From Enoplosus armatus (Eukaryota > Chordata > Actinopteri > Centrarchiformes > Enoplosidae): a DNA stretch of 64,000 bases. The notes beneath the pieces are model-generated. The model worked only from the letters and a program-made list of their open reading frames with translations. It was not told the DNA's origin and searched no databases. The translations under genes and the position numbers were made by a program. This document shows, one piece after another, positions 33,806 through 45,734 of the stretch. Positions within the stretch are counted from its first letter, which is position 1. The number at the start of each line of letters is the position of its first letter. The stretch is taken from positions 18,900,357 through 18,964,356 of the forward strand of contig NC_092197.1 of assembly GCF_043641665.1 (NCBI RefSeq). Direction: 5' to 3'.

Positions 33806-34506
33806 GCGGCGGTAGAGCGCCTTCCTGCAAAACACAGTCACACATTGCCCCGTATCGTACGCGCATGTCATGCAGAGGTGGATGAGCACCAGGTGGGGGA
33901 AAAAAAGGCAGCTGGAGACACCATGTGGGACAGGGGTACAACACTGATTGTCTGCAGCCTCCACCAGGAGGGCGAGGCCTGCGGTCCGGAGGGGGAACTG
34001 GACCTTGCGAGAGAAAAAAAAAAGAAAGGCAAAGTCACTCCACCTCCTGCGCTGCACTGAATTTGTAATACATGTATGCAGCGTATTCACGTTGGATGAA
34101 ACTGAGCCCAGGCTAAAAACCTTGTCTCGTTTGCATGCTTGTCCTAGTTTTCCCAAAAATGCCCTCCCTTTCCGCAAATGTCCTGATTTTGCAGAAGTGT
34201 TGTCGCTGTGCACACACTTTCCCAAAAATGCAATTTGAAAGCCAACTATCTGCAGAATTTCCCATTTTGTGTTCGACGCACCCTGAAAAATCAAGCCAGC
34301 GTTTCAATTTTTTCGGACAAGCCAAGTCTCGACGCCCTTCTTTACTTGAAGCGGGACCTGACTGAGCGGCCGCCATGTTTGATTCGGCAGACGTTGCATT
34401 AGAGGCTCGCTCAGGCTTTGGCACCGCAACACAGGTGCTCTGGGCTGCGGGATGATTTAACATAATGTAGTTCACCAACCAGCCTTTGTGAATCGCTGCC
34501 TTAAGC
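33806..34506. repeat. Unique sequence with 'tttcccaaaaatgc' short repeat
   Basis: 'gttttcccaaaaatgccctc', 'gcaaatgtcctgatt' and 'ctttcccaaaaatgcaattt' recur at about 34145-34240, a short decayed repeat. No gene was recognised. Confidence 0.45.

Positions 34507-34556
<50 letters not shown>
34507..34556. repeat. CA microsatellite
   Basis: Twenty-five CA units. Confidence 0.95.
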
Positions 34557-34559
<3 letters not shown>

Positions 34560-34609
34560 ACCCACTAGCAGCCCCCTTTTTTTAAAACGTCCTCTTTTTC
34601 AACATATTT

Positions 34610-34990
34610 TGCCGGTTTGAACGTTTGGACTTTCAGCCTTGTTTTAATTAGTGATTTCCTTCGAGAAGAGCTTAAATGAATCATTAGTCAAAAAAATCCA
34701 TCAGCAGTGCCAGTTTTTTTTTTTTTACTGAAATAAAAACCCCAGGGGTGCACCAACCTGGCATTACCTGTACAGTCATTTTATTCTCGTTTTCTCCCTT
34801 TTTCCCCGGCCTCTTTTTCACTTAACAGAGCTCCCCTGACTGAATGGGAGACAGGCCCTAATTGGTGGAATATTAGAAACTATTATTCCTAATTAAACAT
34901 CACAGAACACACTGTCAGATTTGGACCGGCGGAGTGATTTAAGACAACGCTGAACCTCTGGCATCGTAACAAAGTCTATTAGTGGAGACG
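34610..34990. other. Candidate conserved non-coding element(s)
   Basis: A single-copy AT-rich block with 'ttttaattagtgatttcc', 'aaatgaatcattagtc' and 'ggccctaattggtggaatat' follows directly after a CA tract. Dense homeodomain and CCAAT-like motifs and no repeat-family words make it one of the better enhancer candidates. Confidence 0.35.
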
Positions 34991-35068
34991 GACGAGGGAC
35001 GCTTCGAATTGGCAAGCAGACCAACAGGCACAACAAAACTCTGCCAGGGTTTCACGAGAACAGGTGTG

Positions 35069-35076
35069 ACTGTGTG

Positions 35077-35114
<38 letters not shown>
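35069..35114. repeat. GT microsatellite
   Basis: About 22 GT units with one CG interruption. Confidence 0.95.
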
Positions 35115-35117
<3 letters not shown>

Positions 35118-35374
35118 ATATGCATGTGCGACTTCACTGACAAAACACACACACACCTTTCTTCATTCCCGTCTGTCTTTGGTGGCGGCAGAAACAGCTG
35201 ATATTTAGTGCTGAAACATGTACGTTGTATTAAAATGACACGTTGATGCGCCGTGTACTATAATGTGTATTGTATTAATATTACATTATGAATGTATGCG
35301 TTAACAATAAAGCAAATGACGACATGTAATGTGAACGGGGTCACTCGAGACACCACCTCTCCACCTGCCTTTTG

Positions 35375-35590
35375 CCTTAGCTCGTGGTTTCCTGGCACAT
35401 TTAGCCTCAGCGTTCTCTCTCAGCAGCAGGCAGCTGTTTTTTTTTTTGGGGGGGGGGGGGGGGGCGGTTTTAGCAAACGCGCTCTGATATAAACCCACCG
35501 TACAATACCTGCGTAGCGCCGAATGGCAGGCAGAGAAAGCGAGCGACTAGCTGGTGAAGAAAGCTGCAATCCCGTGAAGATTTGACTCCT
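35375..35590 (+). repeat. Interspersed repeat family A, copy 3, with T11G17 expansion
   Basis: 'cagcagcaggcagctgtttt', 'agcaaacgcgctctgatata', 'cccaccgtacaatacctgcg' and 'gagcgactagctggtgaaga' match family A. The run T11G17 (G run 35448-35464) lies inside the element right after 'cagctg'. Confidence 0.65.
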
Positions 35591-36069
35591 GGCTGATTTG
35601 GCAACTCTCGCTGGTCATCAGCAATTGCAGTTTACAGCGTTTTGTGTCCGTTTACAGTCGACAGTGTGCTCCCCCCCCCCCCCACCCCATCATGCCACGA
35701 GCAATACATGATACCGTGTAAACAGTCAACTGTGAGGCTGATATCAATTACATTAAATTGCCCTGGATTCCGTGCAGGCAGTTTGAATCCAGCGAGAGAA
35801 TGGCGGACTCCGCCACTAACAATTAAAACTACTTTATAGAGAGGTAATTTACTGAATGGCTATTGCAGAACTAAATAAAACTATATATATATATATATAT
35901 ATATATAGTATCAAAAAAACATGAAAGTAACAAAAAAGGAACATGACTCAGTTCCAAGGAAGAATGTGGCACTAAAAAGTAAGTATCAAGTATTTGCCAT
36001 AAGATTTACCGAGTCGATCATCTTCACATTTTATACACAATTCCTCCACATTTCATCCCTTTCTCAACA
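35591..36069. other. Unique sequence with C run and (AT)n
   Basis: A C run lies at 35671-35683 and an AT tract at 35882-35908. No gene was recognised. Confidence 0.5.
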
Positions 36070-36150
36070 TGGCCGAAAGTATATGGACACCTGATCGTTC
36101 CAGCCATATATAGATAGTTTGATCATGCCATTCCAAACCCCCCCCCCCCC
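36070..36150 (+). repeat. Interspersed repeat family I fragment
   Basis: 'ggccgaaagtatatggacac' and 'catgccattccaaa' match the start of a common teleost DNA-transposon repeat. The copy is broken by a C run (36139-36150). Confidence 0.5.
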
Positions 36151-36337
36151 GGGCATTCTCCAGGGATACACACAAAAGGTGCTCCAGACTGTGGGACACT
36201 TGTGGGGCGGTGTCATTACGTGGCTGATGTGGTCCCAGCGTTGGATGTTCAGACTTCTCCTTCTGCTTCAGTGTTTGGGTTTTAGGTTTGGGTTTATTGG
36301 TGCTTTACGGCCTCAGACCTGCTGTCACACACATTAA

Positions 36338-36370
<33 letters not shown>

Positions 36371-37193
36371 CAATGCTTTACATTTACACGTGAATCTGGC
36401 GAGGGTGCGCGCAACCTCCGTGCTGGCTCTCCGTCGTCCTTCTGCTCCACACTCTTCGACCCTCTAATGACACTCCCGAAAGCCAAGTTCGTAACGACGA
36501 CGCGCGAGAAGAACGTGTTGTAAAAAGGACTTATTCAGAAATTACAATCCTGAATGAATCAAAATCGAGATCAAACATGTTTGTATAAGAAACAAGAAAT
36601 ATCAGACGCCGTTTAGAGATGTGAAATACTTCCAGTCAACGCCAAAACATCCTCGGACTGTCAATCTGACAGAACGTCTTCATCAACCACCCTTTCCCCC
36701 TTCTCCCAGTCATTTATTAATACATCCGTGCCAATTAACACTAACGAGCATCAGCACTAACAAGCATCCTCACTGGCAAGAGCTCGGTACAAAACGCTGC
36801 GAACGCAGCCCGTTTCCTCCTCACTGCGCAGCCAGAGGTGGAGACACGGACGTGCGCGCGTGGTGTAGAAGTACTTGTCGTGTTGGTTGGAGGTTCCAGG
36901 GTGAACTGTAGTTCTGACCTGCCGCGCAACGGTGAAACAACGAGCGCAACATAGAAGGAACAGTTCGCCGCTGTAATAGTGAGCCGTCACGGACCTGCAG
37001 TTACAATCTTTCCCCTCGCCCAACGCTAACCCGCAGGTTATCTTGCCGTAACAAACATCTTCCCTTGACCTTAACAGATATTGCAGAACGGCATTGATCC
37101 AGGTTTTGGCAGAACTGTCCAACGCTGTATTCTCGTGGATCTGGCATTTCTCTATCACTTATACACACACACACACATAGCACATATTACCTG

Positions 37194-37244
<51 letters not shown>

Positions 37245-37254
37245 TGACCGACCA
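36151..37254. other. Unique sequence with CA/CT tracts
   Basis: A CA tract lies at about 36338-36361, and CA/CT/CA tracts at 37163-37245. No coding exon was recognised. Confidence 0.45.
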
Positions 37255-37430
37255 CTCTCATGCCAAAAAGCCAATTACCCAGTCTGCTTTTTAAACAGAG
37301 CGTGCGTACATTAGCGCCGGGCTGTGTGTTTAAACAGGACTAATAGTCGAAAGGTTAATTACCGATGCAGCAGTAAGCAGTCTGTGGTAATCACCAGCTA
37401 TTACCTATAAGCTTCTGGGATCAGTTCGAG
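37255..37430. other. Candidate conserved non-coding element
   Basis: A single-copy block directly after a CA tract contains 'gccaattacccagtctgc', 'gaaaggttaattaccgatgc' and 'gtaatcaccagctattacc'. It has repeated TTAC/GTAA and TAATTA-type words and no repeat signature. Confidence 0.35.
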
Positions 37431-37904
37431 GCCGGGCTGAACCAAAGCTAACGTCTCTCTCTACAGTCTTGGCTGTCTGGGGGCCGGTGGTCAAAGCAAC
37501 GCCAAGCAAAAATTGACTTTGCTTTCGGTTTGAACTGCGTTACCAATAGCAGCAGCTCCAGTTGTTTCTTCTGATGTTCAGGTGTTGACGTTGTACAAGT
37601 CAAGTTGCTCCTGTCTGCATTCACTCCTCCTTACCCCCCCCCATCCCACCCTCCCCCACCCCACCCTCTCCACACATTTGCCTGCGCCGTGACATATGCG
37701 AGTATCTCAGTTGTGTTTCTCACGGCCAAGAAAACATATTTCAGTCGCGTGGCGAAATCCACATCACACCACCTATTGATTTCCTCCTCGGCAATGACTG
37801 CTTGTTTGCGTACACGTCTGTGCACGCTGGAACACACGGGAAGCAGCGACGGTGAGGGTATCATGCGTGTGCGTCAGCTCTCAGCGTGGTTACTACACTG
37901 TTGC

Positions 37905-37947
<43 letters not shown>

Positions 37948-38194
37948 CGGGGCATCCATTGTCTTCAAAAAAGTGAAAATTATTTCTGTAATTTTGCTCT
38001 GATTCCATGTCTTCTTATGTGTTGTTGTAATGATTATTGATTTCATACATTATTAATATTACTCATATTTCTGAGGACTGAAGTCAGGACAGCCAGTCGG
38101 ATGGGCTCCCCCATGCACACACCTGATGTATTGGCCTGAATAAGTCCGTTTATAGTGTATCTTTTGGCCAGTTTAACCTGCAGGGGTTTGTGAT
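37431..38194. repeat. Unique sequence and CA microsatellite
   Basis: C-rich text lies near 37634-37670 and a CA tract at 37907-37946. No gene was recognised. Confidence 0.5.
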
Positions 38195-38706
38195 TGTCAC
38201 GACTGGGCAAGGCAAAAATGAACCGACACGCACGACTCAAACAAAGTACAAATAAAGAGTCTTTATTTATGACAAAATAAGAAGCTTGACCAGGCAAGAG
38301 ATCTCTACAAAGTGACAAATCAAAATCACTCCTAAGGAACGGAGGAAAAACACTAACAAGAAAATTCAAGAAAACAAAAAGGAGCTAAACTAACAAAGTA
38401 AACAACAGGAAATCACTCCTGAAAAGTGGAGGAACAAAACTGGTAAAAACCAAGACAGCAAAGTGAACAGAACAAGAAGGACACTGAAACAACTGACACA
38501 GGGACTAACAGGAAAACAAGACGCGGACTTACGGCTGGTAATCATGGCATAAAGGACAAGACGAAGTGGCACGAGACAAAGGGAGACGCAGACTATTTAA
38601 ACAAGAGGTGAGTGAGCACAGGTGGAGACAGTCAGGGCGGGGCTGACCGTCACAAAGGCGGGAAACAGGAGGGCAGGAGGTCAAGTGGTCTGAAACGAGG
38701 GGGGGA
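38195..38706. repeat. GGTGAG/CAGG-rich interspersed repeat, copy 2
   Basis: It begins with 'tcacgactgggcaaggcaaa' and 'aaagagtctttatttatgac' and ends with 'gagtgagcacaggtggagac', 'cagggcggggctgaccgtca' and 'ggtcaagtggtctgaaacga'. I recognise this arrangement from many percomorph loci. Confidence 0.5.
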
Positions 38707-38912
38707 AACACAGTTACTACAAAATAAAACGGGAAATGACAAGACAACATTCAGTAGCGCTGGATCTGATCTGATTGTGCGTTTCAGGCAAACTTTTAAA
38801 AGAGGTGAGAGTGAGAGGGATTACAGAGAGGTGAGGGAGATGAAATGAGAGGAAGATTAATAGATTAGAGAGAGAGAGAGAGGAAGAAGAAGAGGGTAAA
38901 GTGAATTAAGGG

Positions 38913-38947
<35 letters not shown>

Positions 38948-39039
38948 AAAGCATGACAGAATGAAAGAGAGAGATTAATATACGACAGAGGTAGTTCAGA
39001 GAGGAATGCTGACAAGTCTCTTTCAAGTGTTGGGAGACC

Positions 39040-39077
<38 letters not shown>

Positions 39078-39215
39078 CTCACACACACACTCAGGTCCCA
39101 GCGGAGGGCAGGTGTAGACAGCACCACCATCTGTGTATCAAAGCTTCAAATATTACTCCTGACACGCACGTTTTAATATAGGTGTGTGTGTGTGTGTGTG
39201 TGTGTGTGATATACA
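38707..39215. repeat. GA, CA and GT microsatellites
   Basis: GA tracts lie at about 38866-38882 and 38917-38946, a CA tract at 39040-39072 and GT at 39183-39208. Confidence 0.9.
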
Positions 39216-39970
39216 TAAAATACAAAAAAAGGTGTAAGAAAATACTTATTTACCTTTTAACTCCCTCTCTCTCTCTTTATCACCCCTCCTTTACTGTGAA
39301 TGGTTTACATCTCGTGGTGCCAGACTGGGCTGGTTTTACTTTTCCATTGAAAAGTATCATAGCAACCATTATGGTGGGGGCGCTGGTTCTACGCGCTTGT
39401 ATGGTACCACCGCTAGCTCAAGCCCGTACAATACCAGAGTGGGGGGAAATATATATACGAGACGAGCTATGAGAAAGGAGTAGGAAAGTGAGCCCGATCC
39501 TAAAGCCTCGGGGTGCCGTGACATTGTACATCCTCACGCAGCAAAATATCCGCTCGTCTCAGGTCAAATCATCCACAGCAAAGATTTAAAATGAGCCTTT
39601 TCCTGCCAGCACCCGTCACCCACAACGCAGTTATACAATATAATGTAATCTGGCCTAACTAATGTTTCCGAAAGTAACCTAATGTTCGGTAAAATTCACG
39701 TTGGTAACGTGTCATTTAATTTAATTAAATTTGGGTTTGAACAACAAATCCAGGAAAACAAGAGGGAGAAATAAAATAATACTAATACTACTAATAATAG
39801 TCACACTAAGACTAACCCTCTCTATAGTCATTCTGTTTCACAAAGCAGCTCAGTTTGAGGGGAGCCACCTGACTGCAGCTCACGCATGCTACACTTAAGG
39901 TCATGATAAAATGCAAATACTTCAACTGTCCTGCAAGAAACCGTTCCTGCTTAATGTTAAATATTTGAAG
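39216..39970. other. Unique or old-repeat sequence, no gene seen
   Basis: 'ctatggtaccaccgctagct' / 'cccgtacaataccag' near 39400-39435 may be a decayed DNA-transposon terminus. No gene was recognised. Confidence 0.35.
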
Positions 39971-40390
39971 GTGTGTGTGTGTGTGTGTGTGTGAGCGTGT
40001 GTGTGCGTGTGTGCGTGTGCGTGTGTGTTTGTGTTTTCGAACTCCATAAATTAGAATGAGATGAATAGTTAAATATGAAAATATGACAGGCTGGTCGTTT
40101 GACGCTTGTGCACATTGACAAGAGACATCTGCCCTGGCCTGTGGAGAGAACGAGCTGAGTGAGTCTGTGTGTGTGTGTGTGTGTGTTTAGAGTGGAGGGG
40201 GGGGGGGGGGGGGGTTGCACAGAAAACTTTTTTTTTTATTTTTTTTATTTTTTACAAAACTCATTTACATTTATTCCTGGGCATTTAGCCGACACTCTTG
40301 CATGTGTGCAGTTGCATAAGTGTGTGCTTCTGGTAGTATTTTTGTGTGTGTGTGTGTGTGTGTGTTATTTTGTGTGTGTGCGTGCACCAG
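39971..40390. repeat. GT tracts and 18-base G run
   Basis: GT-rich tracts lie at 39971-40029, 40166-40187 and 40344-40390, with a G run at 40197-40214 and T-rich sequence at 40227-40252. Confidence 0.9.
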
Positions 40391-40504
40391 CTTCTGTCAG
40401 AAGAGGGGATGAAAGGATGAGGAAGTCTCGAGAGAGCGAACGGATGAGCAGACAGCGGATGACGGCGAGGGAGGGACGGAGCGCGACACTCGGCTGCGAC
40501 GGCG

Positions 40505-40720
40505 CCGCTCTGATTAAAACACACGTTCTTCTATCTAATACTTTAATGAAATATTAACACAGTTAACTGTAATTAAATTAAAAGGCGAGCCAGCAGTGAG
40601 ATTAGCGGCCATGTCAGAACAACCCTAGGAGGATAACCTCCCCCCCCCCCCCCCCCCCCCCCAAATTAATACCAGAGCATTAGCTCTGCTGTCACACACA
40701 CACACACTCGGGCTCATAAT
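40505..40720. other. Candidate conserved non-coding element split by poly-C
   Basis: 'aatactttaatgaaatatta', 'gttaactgtaattaaattaa' and 'gtgagattagcggccatg' lie on one side, and 'ccaaattaataccagagc' on the other, of a 23-base C run (40640-40662). Confidence 0.3.
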
Positions 40721-41260
40721 GAGCATGTTCACAGACAAACTCAGGAAGCCAGTTACACACATACAAAACACAAAATCCAAAACACGCATTCAAACGTACC
40801 TGCAGAAACTCAGAATTCTTTGACGACACTTCGATGTGTTTGTTTTGTTTTCAACAGAAGTTGGCGCTCCAGTGGTCATGAAAATGTCACTTCACGTCGA
40901 TCACGGAGTGGCGAGATGGGAGGAGAAGTTTTCAACTGGAAAAATGAAGTGACACCACAGGGTGGCAGTTATGGCAGTTATCAGTTTTAACTATACTTCT
41001 ACCTTTGCATCCGAGGAAATACTTCTAAATACTACGATACCCATGAGCCTCAGCTGTTGTTGCTGCGGAGAAGAAGCGAATCGGAGGTTTGAATCGGCTG
41101 CAGCCAATTCAAAACGCTTCATCGTTGCACCTGTGGGCAGAGCACTGGAAGAAAAGTGAACATTTAACAGGTTTAAGCTCGCTTCTTACTTTCCACGTCG
41201 GCGAGGGTCCGCGAGGGTAAGAGTGACGTAAATGTCGCCATCCGCCAATGTCCGCCGACT
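40721..41260. other. Unique sequence, no gene seen
   Basis: Spacer that ends at the target duplication of the 41.3-kb element. No coding sequence was recognised. Confidence 0.4.
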
Positions 41261-41268
41261 CCATAGAT

Positions 41269-42057
41269 CAGGGGTATTCAACTAGGAGGTCCAGTTAGAG
41301 AAAATGTCCTCAAGCGAAGGTCCGGAACATCCTAATGTCTAACTAGCGTTGTGATTTAGCGTGATATATATTGAAGTAGCCTGGCAGTTGTATCAACGTC
41401 TGCATGTGATCAACAACTGACTGTCAAATCAAATAAAGAAAGTACAATTCAAAAACAGTTTGACAATATTTATTGTCCCTTAACATTGAACTCTACAGAT
41501 GTATAATACTGTAGATATGTATAATGTTCTTCTCTCATTAACTAAAAGAAGGGCTGCATTTCAAAATCAAATAGAGAAAATAAATCAAATAGCTTTTGAA
41601 AAGCTGCGCATCTTAAAATAAAGTGCTTAATTTTAGAAAAACCGAATAAAGTGCAGCAGCAGCTTGAGTTTCCCTTTTTCTCTGTTAACTGTTTCACATG
41701 TTGACTCAACAGTCTCTCTCTCTCTGTGTCGTTCACTCGTCTTATCATCTGCCGCTCGCCTCTCACCTCTCTCGTCCGTCTGCGTTCAGAGTCGCGATGT
41801 TTATCGCCTGGAGTGCACGGATGTGATTGGCTGAGTTGCGTCACGTGGGCTGGCGTAACTCACATGCGATATGGTCTGTGAGTTTCCTGAGCCGCTAAAC
41901 CAGCGCCGCAAAGACTAGAAAAGCTGCGCTGGTTGAAATAGGAGCGTCCCGTCAAAGTTTAAAATCCCTTAATAATTTATTGATTATAGGTCCGGGTCCG
42001 TATAGGACGGCGTCTGGGTCCGGACTCGGACCGCGGCCCGCCTGTTAGTGATCCATG
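41269..42057. mobile_element. hAT-like non-autonomous DNA element with 8-bp target duplication
   Basis: The left end CAGGGGTATTCAACTAG and a right end rich in 'ggaccgcggcccgcc' match a teleost element whose ends normally read CAGGGG...CCCCTG. The right terminus here is diverged (TTAGTGATCCATG). Flanks are CCATAGAT (41261-41268) and CCATAGAG (42058-42065), which differ at one of 8 bases. The 789-bp interior has no transposase frame. A mobile origin is well supported, but the exact family is from memory. Confidence 0.7.
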
Positions 42058-42065
42058 CCATAGAG

Positions 42066-43440
42066 CATAGAGCATGCTCTGGAGTGCTGGGGAAGCGTCT
42101 CCTCGTCCATGCCTCTCATGTCTTGCAGCAGTGCACTGTACTCACCGCCCCTGGTCCCATTCTCGTTAAGCGGAAAGGAGCGTGGAACGCCAGACGCCAA
42201 CGCGGACCCTCAATTGTACTATGAACGTGTGTCCGGAGCTGTCCGAAAGTATGTCAGAGGCTATAAACTGAATGTTTTTAGCAGGTTTCTACAAACTGCC
42301 ATCTTTATCTGTAGTGTAACGTCAGCAGTGTTTCCCACACGTAGGCAAAAATCCGAATACCATTTTTCTTTTTTCTTTTTTCAATCAAGACGCGCAATCA
42401 GTCATTTCCTAACGCACACAGAGCAGCGGACTTCAGCCCCGCGGGAACACTACAGTGCCAGTGATCCACGGTGACGTTGCGGCAGCGCACCACTTGTTGT
42501 CGTCCGTCAGCTGTAGCAGCCGCAGTAGCAGCCGCTTCCCGGTTAGTTTCAGCGAAAACGAGCAACGGTTAGCGCCAAACTGCCTGAACGTGTCGATTGA
42601 TTAGCGGAACGAGACAAAAAACAGGCATTTCAAGCATATGGTTCTGAGGTTCGGTGTGCTTGCTAGCCTTGTCGGTTATACAATTGCTGTCTGAAATAAA
42701 ATCAACCAATGTCCCAATTTTCTGTCCAGCATCGGCCGTGACCTCGAGAAACATCATAATCACTGGCGGCGCTTTCCAATGGAAGGCCCGGCCGATCCTT
42801 TGTAGCGCTGAAGGCTCGCGGGGCATGCTCATCCTTAAAGGGGACGTTTTTGAAATATACGCACGTGGGAAGTGAAAGAAAAGACAACGAGACAACTCAC
42901 AGCCCCCGGTTTAGGCTTGGGGAAAAGACTGTGGTCCTGAATATTGCTAACACCAGATGGGGAGGTGTTTACTTTTTCGATATTAAACCAAAACCACGAT
43001 CTTTCCCGTACCTCGGCGTTGTTTGTTTTAGTAGCCTCAACTTCACCGCAGGTGGGTGGGGGGGGGGGTGCTGGATGTGAACCCTGGGCTTTGAATGTCC
43101 AACCATCCACCTACCTGCAAACTGATGTGCGGTACAAGAATGTAGTACTTTAAATATTTGACAAAACCTTGGCAGTGAACGTAATCCACGCAGAAATGAC
43201 ATGTACACTTCCTCGAGAAAAGACATATGTATAAATACTTATATACAAACAGTGTTTTTAGTTTGCTGGGACACTTCTTCAGTTGCTCCAATGAAAACGG
43301 GCAGAATTCCGACGTAGTTTCTCAAACCGGAACAGCTTTAGTCTGAAATCTTTCCTCGCAGCTCGATTTAAAGCCTCAACGTCGACTTCAGGGAGTCAGC
43401 ATTTTGTAGTTTTTTTTTTCAATATTGTTATATTCAAGTC
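42066..43440. other. Unique or old-repeat sequence, no gene seen
   Basis: 'gtcagcagtgtttcccacac' near 42323 resembles another hAT-type terminus. A G run lies near 43059-43068. No gene was recognised. Confidence 0.35.
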
Positions 43441-43459
43441 AATAAACCAAAAAATAAAC

Positions 43460-43686
43460 AAACACACACACACACACACACACGCGCGAGAACAGGCACA
43501 AAGTCAGAAAACTGCACTCACTCTTAACTCTGTTTGACACACACGCATATTGAAATGAGTGGATTACTTTTGTGTGTGTGTGTGTGTGTGTGTTATAAGA
43601 GGTGGGCTTTTACTGTTAATCATGAAGGGTATTAGGCTCTAATAATGACTAGACTAAATAGACTCTGAATGACAAGTAATAACATT

Positions 43687-43722
<36 letters not shown>

Positions 43723-43870
43723 TGTAAGTCGGCCTGATACTGAATTAAAGCTCCCAATTAGCCGGAAGTATTTGATCTGCATTCACCAAGCCTGACCCGA
43801 CACACAGACACACACAAACACACACACATCTGACAGCATGTTTGCATTAGAGTGTGTGTGTGTGTGTATA
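43460..43870. repeat. CA and GT microsatellites flanking AT-rich blocks
   Basis: CA lies at about 43461-43484 and GT at 43571-43592, 43690-43721 and 43853-43868. The blocks between them are single-copy. Confidence 0.9.
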
Positions 43871-44275
43871 TTACGCTAAAGAGATGCGGCAGAAATGCCT
43901 GGATAATTAAAAAGGAAAAAAAGAAAAATGATGATAATTATTATGTAAATCCATGAATTTCAGCGGCATTCACATATGAGTTGCATTCATATAGAGACAG
44001 AGAGAGAGAGAGGTTTATAAGAGTGAGCGAGTGTGTTCGCCCGGTTTAACAACATTATCATAATTAATCAGATAACACTGACATTATTGGTGTAGCAATT
44101 ACCGTTACAGCTATCTGTCGGCTGCTGCTTGTTAGTGTCCTCTCATTGTTTCTGTAATCTTGACCGCCATCGTCATCCTTTCTACGCCGATTAGTAATAT
44201 CGACAAATTAATTGACCATGTAGTGTTTAATGCATTTGTTCCAAAGCCTGATTTGAGTGTTTATCCGACGGCGTC
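43600..44275. other. Candidate conserved non-coding cluster
   Basis: Blocks include 'ggctctaataatgactagac' (43640 area), 'gctcccaattagccggaagt' (43750 area), 'tgataattattatgtaaatc' (43930 area) and 'cataattaatcagataacac' to 'caaattaattgaccatgtag' (44060-44220). The last is about 235 bases with no repeat words and dense homeodomain motifs. Confidence 0.35.
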
Positions 44276-45080
44276 AACTCCGGCAAACCGTCTTCAGTTG
44301 TGATTAAAGGGGGTAAGGCGGAGGAGCCCTATGAGACTGTCCACCCTGCTTGTGCCCGCCTGCATCAAGAGAAGAGGTGGGCCGGGCCAAGGCGAGGAGA
44401 TTGGAAATCGATCGAGGTCTGCCATCGTCCCAAGTGTGAGCGAGTGCACCCCAGACGAGACGAGGACTGAAGAGGGAGGAGGCCGGGCCCAGGAACCGCA
44501 TGTGGATCCTACTGTTATGTGCAAGGCGTTGCGGCTGAGCGCAGCATTGATCTCAAAAGTGTGGATGAAATGTTCCCCTGACACTGAGTCTGAAACACGA
44601 GAGTCTTCGCGGTTATGTTTGTCGGAAAGCTTTCCGGGCAAAAGCAGGAAGCCACCAAGTGGAAGACAGTGTGGTCAGAGGAGGAAGAAGCACCGAGACG
44701 GGTTTTTCCCTTGGAGTCCAGATGGACCTGGAGGAACTTTGCCTCCTGTTTTTTTCCGCTTACTAACCGTCCGCCTTGTTTGTCCTGATAAGCCAGACAT
44801 AAATCCGCCGCCTCCCTTTTTTTCCATTGGTGGGAATAACTTGTTCCGCCCGGCGACCGGATGGTGATGGATGATGATTGGCCGGCCGGATCAGGGTCTG
44901 CCGTGTATTTCCATACATCATCTGACTCTCTCTCTCTCTCTCTCTCTCTGCCCCCGACGATCTGCACCTGCGTCGCCTCGCTTCCCCCGAAAATACCTCT
45001 GATTAATGTCCGGAGCCGGAGAGGGGAGCGGAGCGGGGAGATGCTGTGGTATTAATTAAAGCTACCCTAACACCCAGCCC
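44276..45080. other. Moderately GC-rich unique sequence; long frame not supported
   Basis: A 178-codon plus frame (44331-44867) and overlapping minus frames are open because stop-codon density is low. None shows a domain, a good start context or splice borders. A short CT repeat lies at about 44927-44949. Confidence 0.35.
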
Positions 45081-45375
45081 CCCCCCCCCTCCCCTCCCCT
45101 GTTGTACGTGGGAAGGAGCAAAAGAGATGGAGAGAACGAGAGAATTGAGGAAACAAAACAAATAGAAAAAAGACAAAGGGGAGAAAAGTGATGGGAGAAA
45201 GACAAGAAGGGGATAACAAGAAAGAAAAAAGTGGAGGGAAGCGAAGTGGAAAGACTGACAAGGGTGTTGGGGTGAGAAAGAGGAAAGTCATAAGTGAATC
45301 AGTAAAGAAAGACGGCGATAAAGAAGAGAGGAATATGGAGATTGAAGGAAGGGAAAGAATGAAACATATGCAATA
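45080..45375. repeat. Poly-C then purine-rich tract
   Basis: A C run lies near 45080-45090, followed by an A/G-rich tract from about 45109 to 45370. Confidence 0.8.
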
Positions 45376-45734
45376 AAAGAAATAGAGAATATCACATAGA
45401 GATGAATGCTCCTCTGCAGCCGTGCAGAGGTTGCGGCGCCGCTTTCGGTGCTAACAATAAAATCTGCAGCTAGCTGCTCATCAGAGATCACGGAGCAGGA
45501 GCTGCTGTCCTGCAATAAAGGCAAAGGATATGGAAAAGAAACCCTCATCGTGACTTAGTCCACTGGCTTTACTTACTAAAGTGGCGATATACACGTGTTT
45601 TTTTTAGCTTTAACTTCTCCGTTATGAAGTAAATGTTTGCACAATGTAATGGCTATAGATTAAGGACACCGTGGTTCCCTGTAAGCCTCTCTTTCCCTGT
45701 GACCCAGGTGTGATTCTGTTTCCTGTGCGCGCCT
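45376..45734. other. Unique sequence, weak regulatory candidate
   Basis: 45405-45530 is single-copy with 'gctaacaataaaatctgcag' and 'ctgctgtcctgcaataaagg'. No gene was recognised. Confidence 0.25.

Noticed and set aside
44331..44867. 178-codon plus-strand frame
   Set aside because: No domain or repeat structure, no splice borders, and comparable open frames lie on the other strand. It is a chance open frame in GC-richer sequence.
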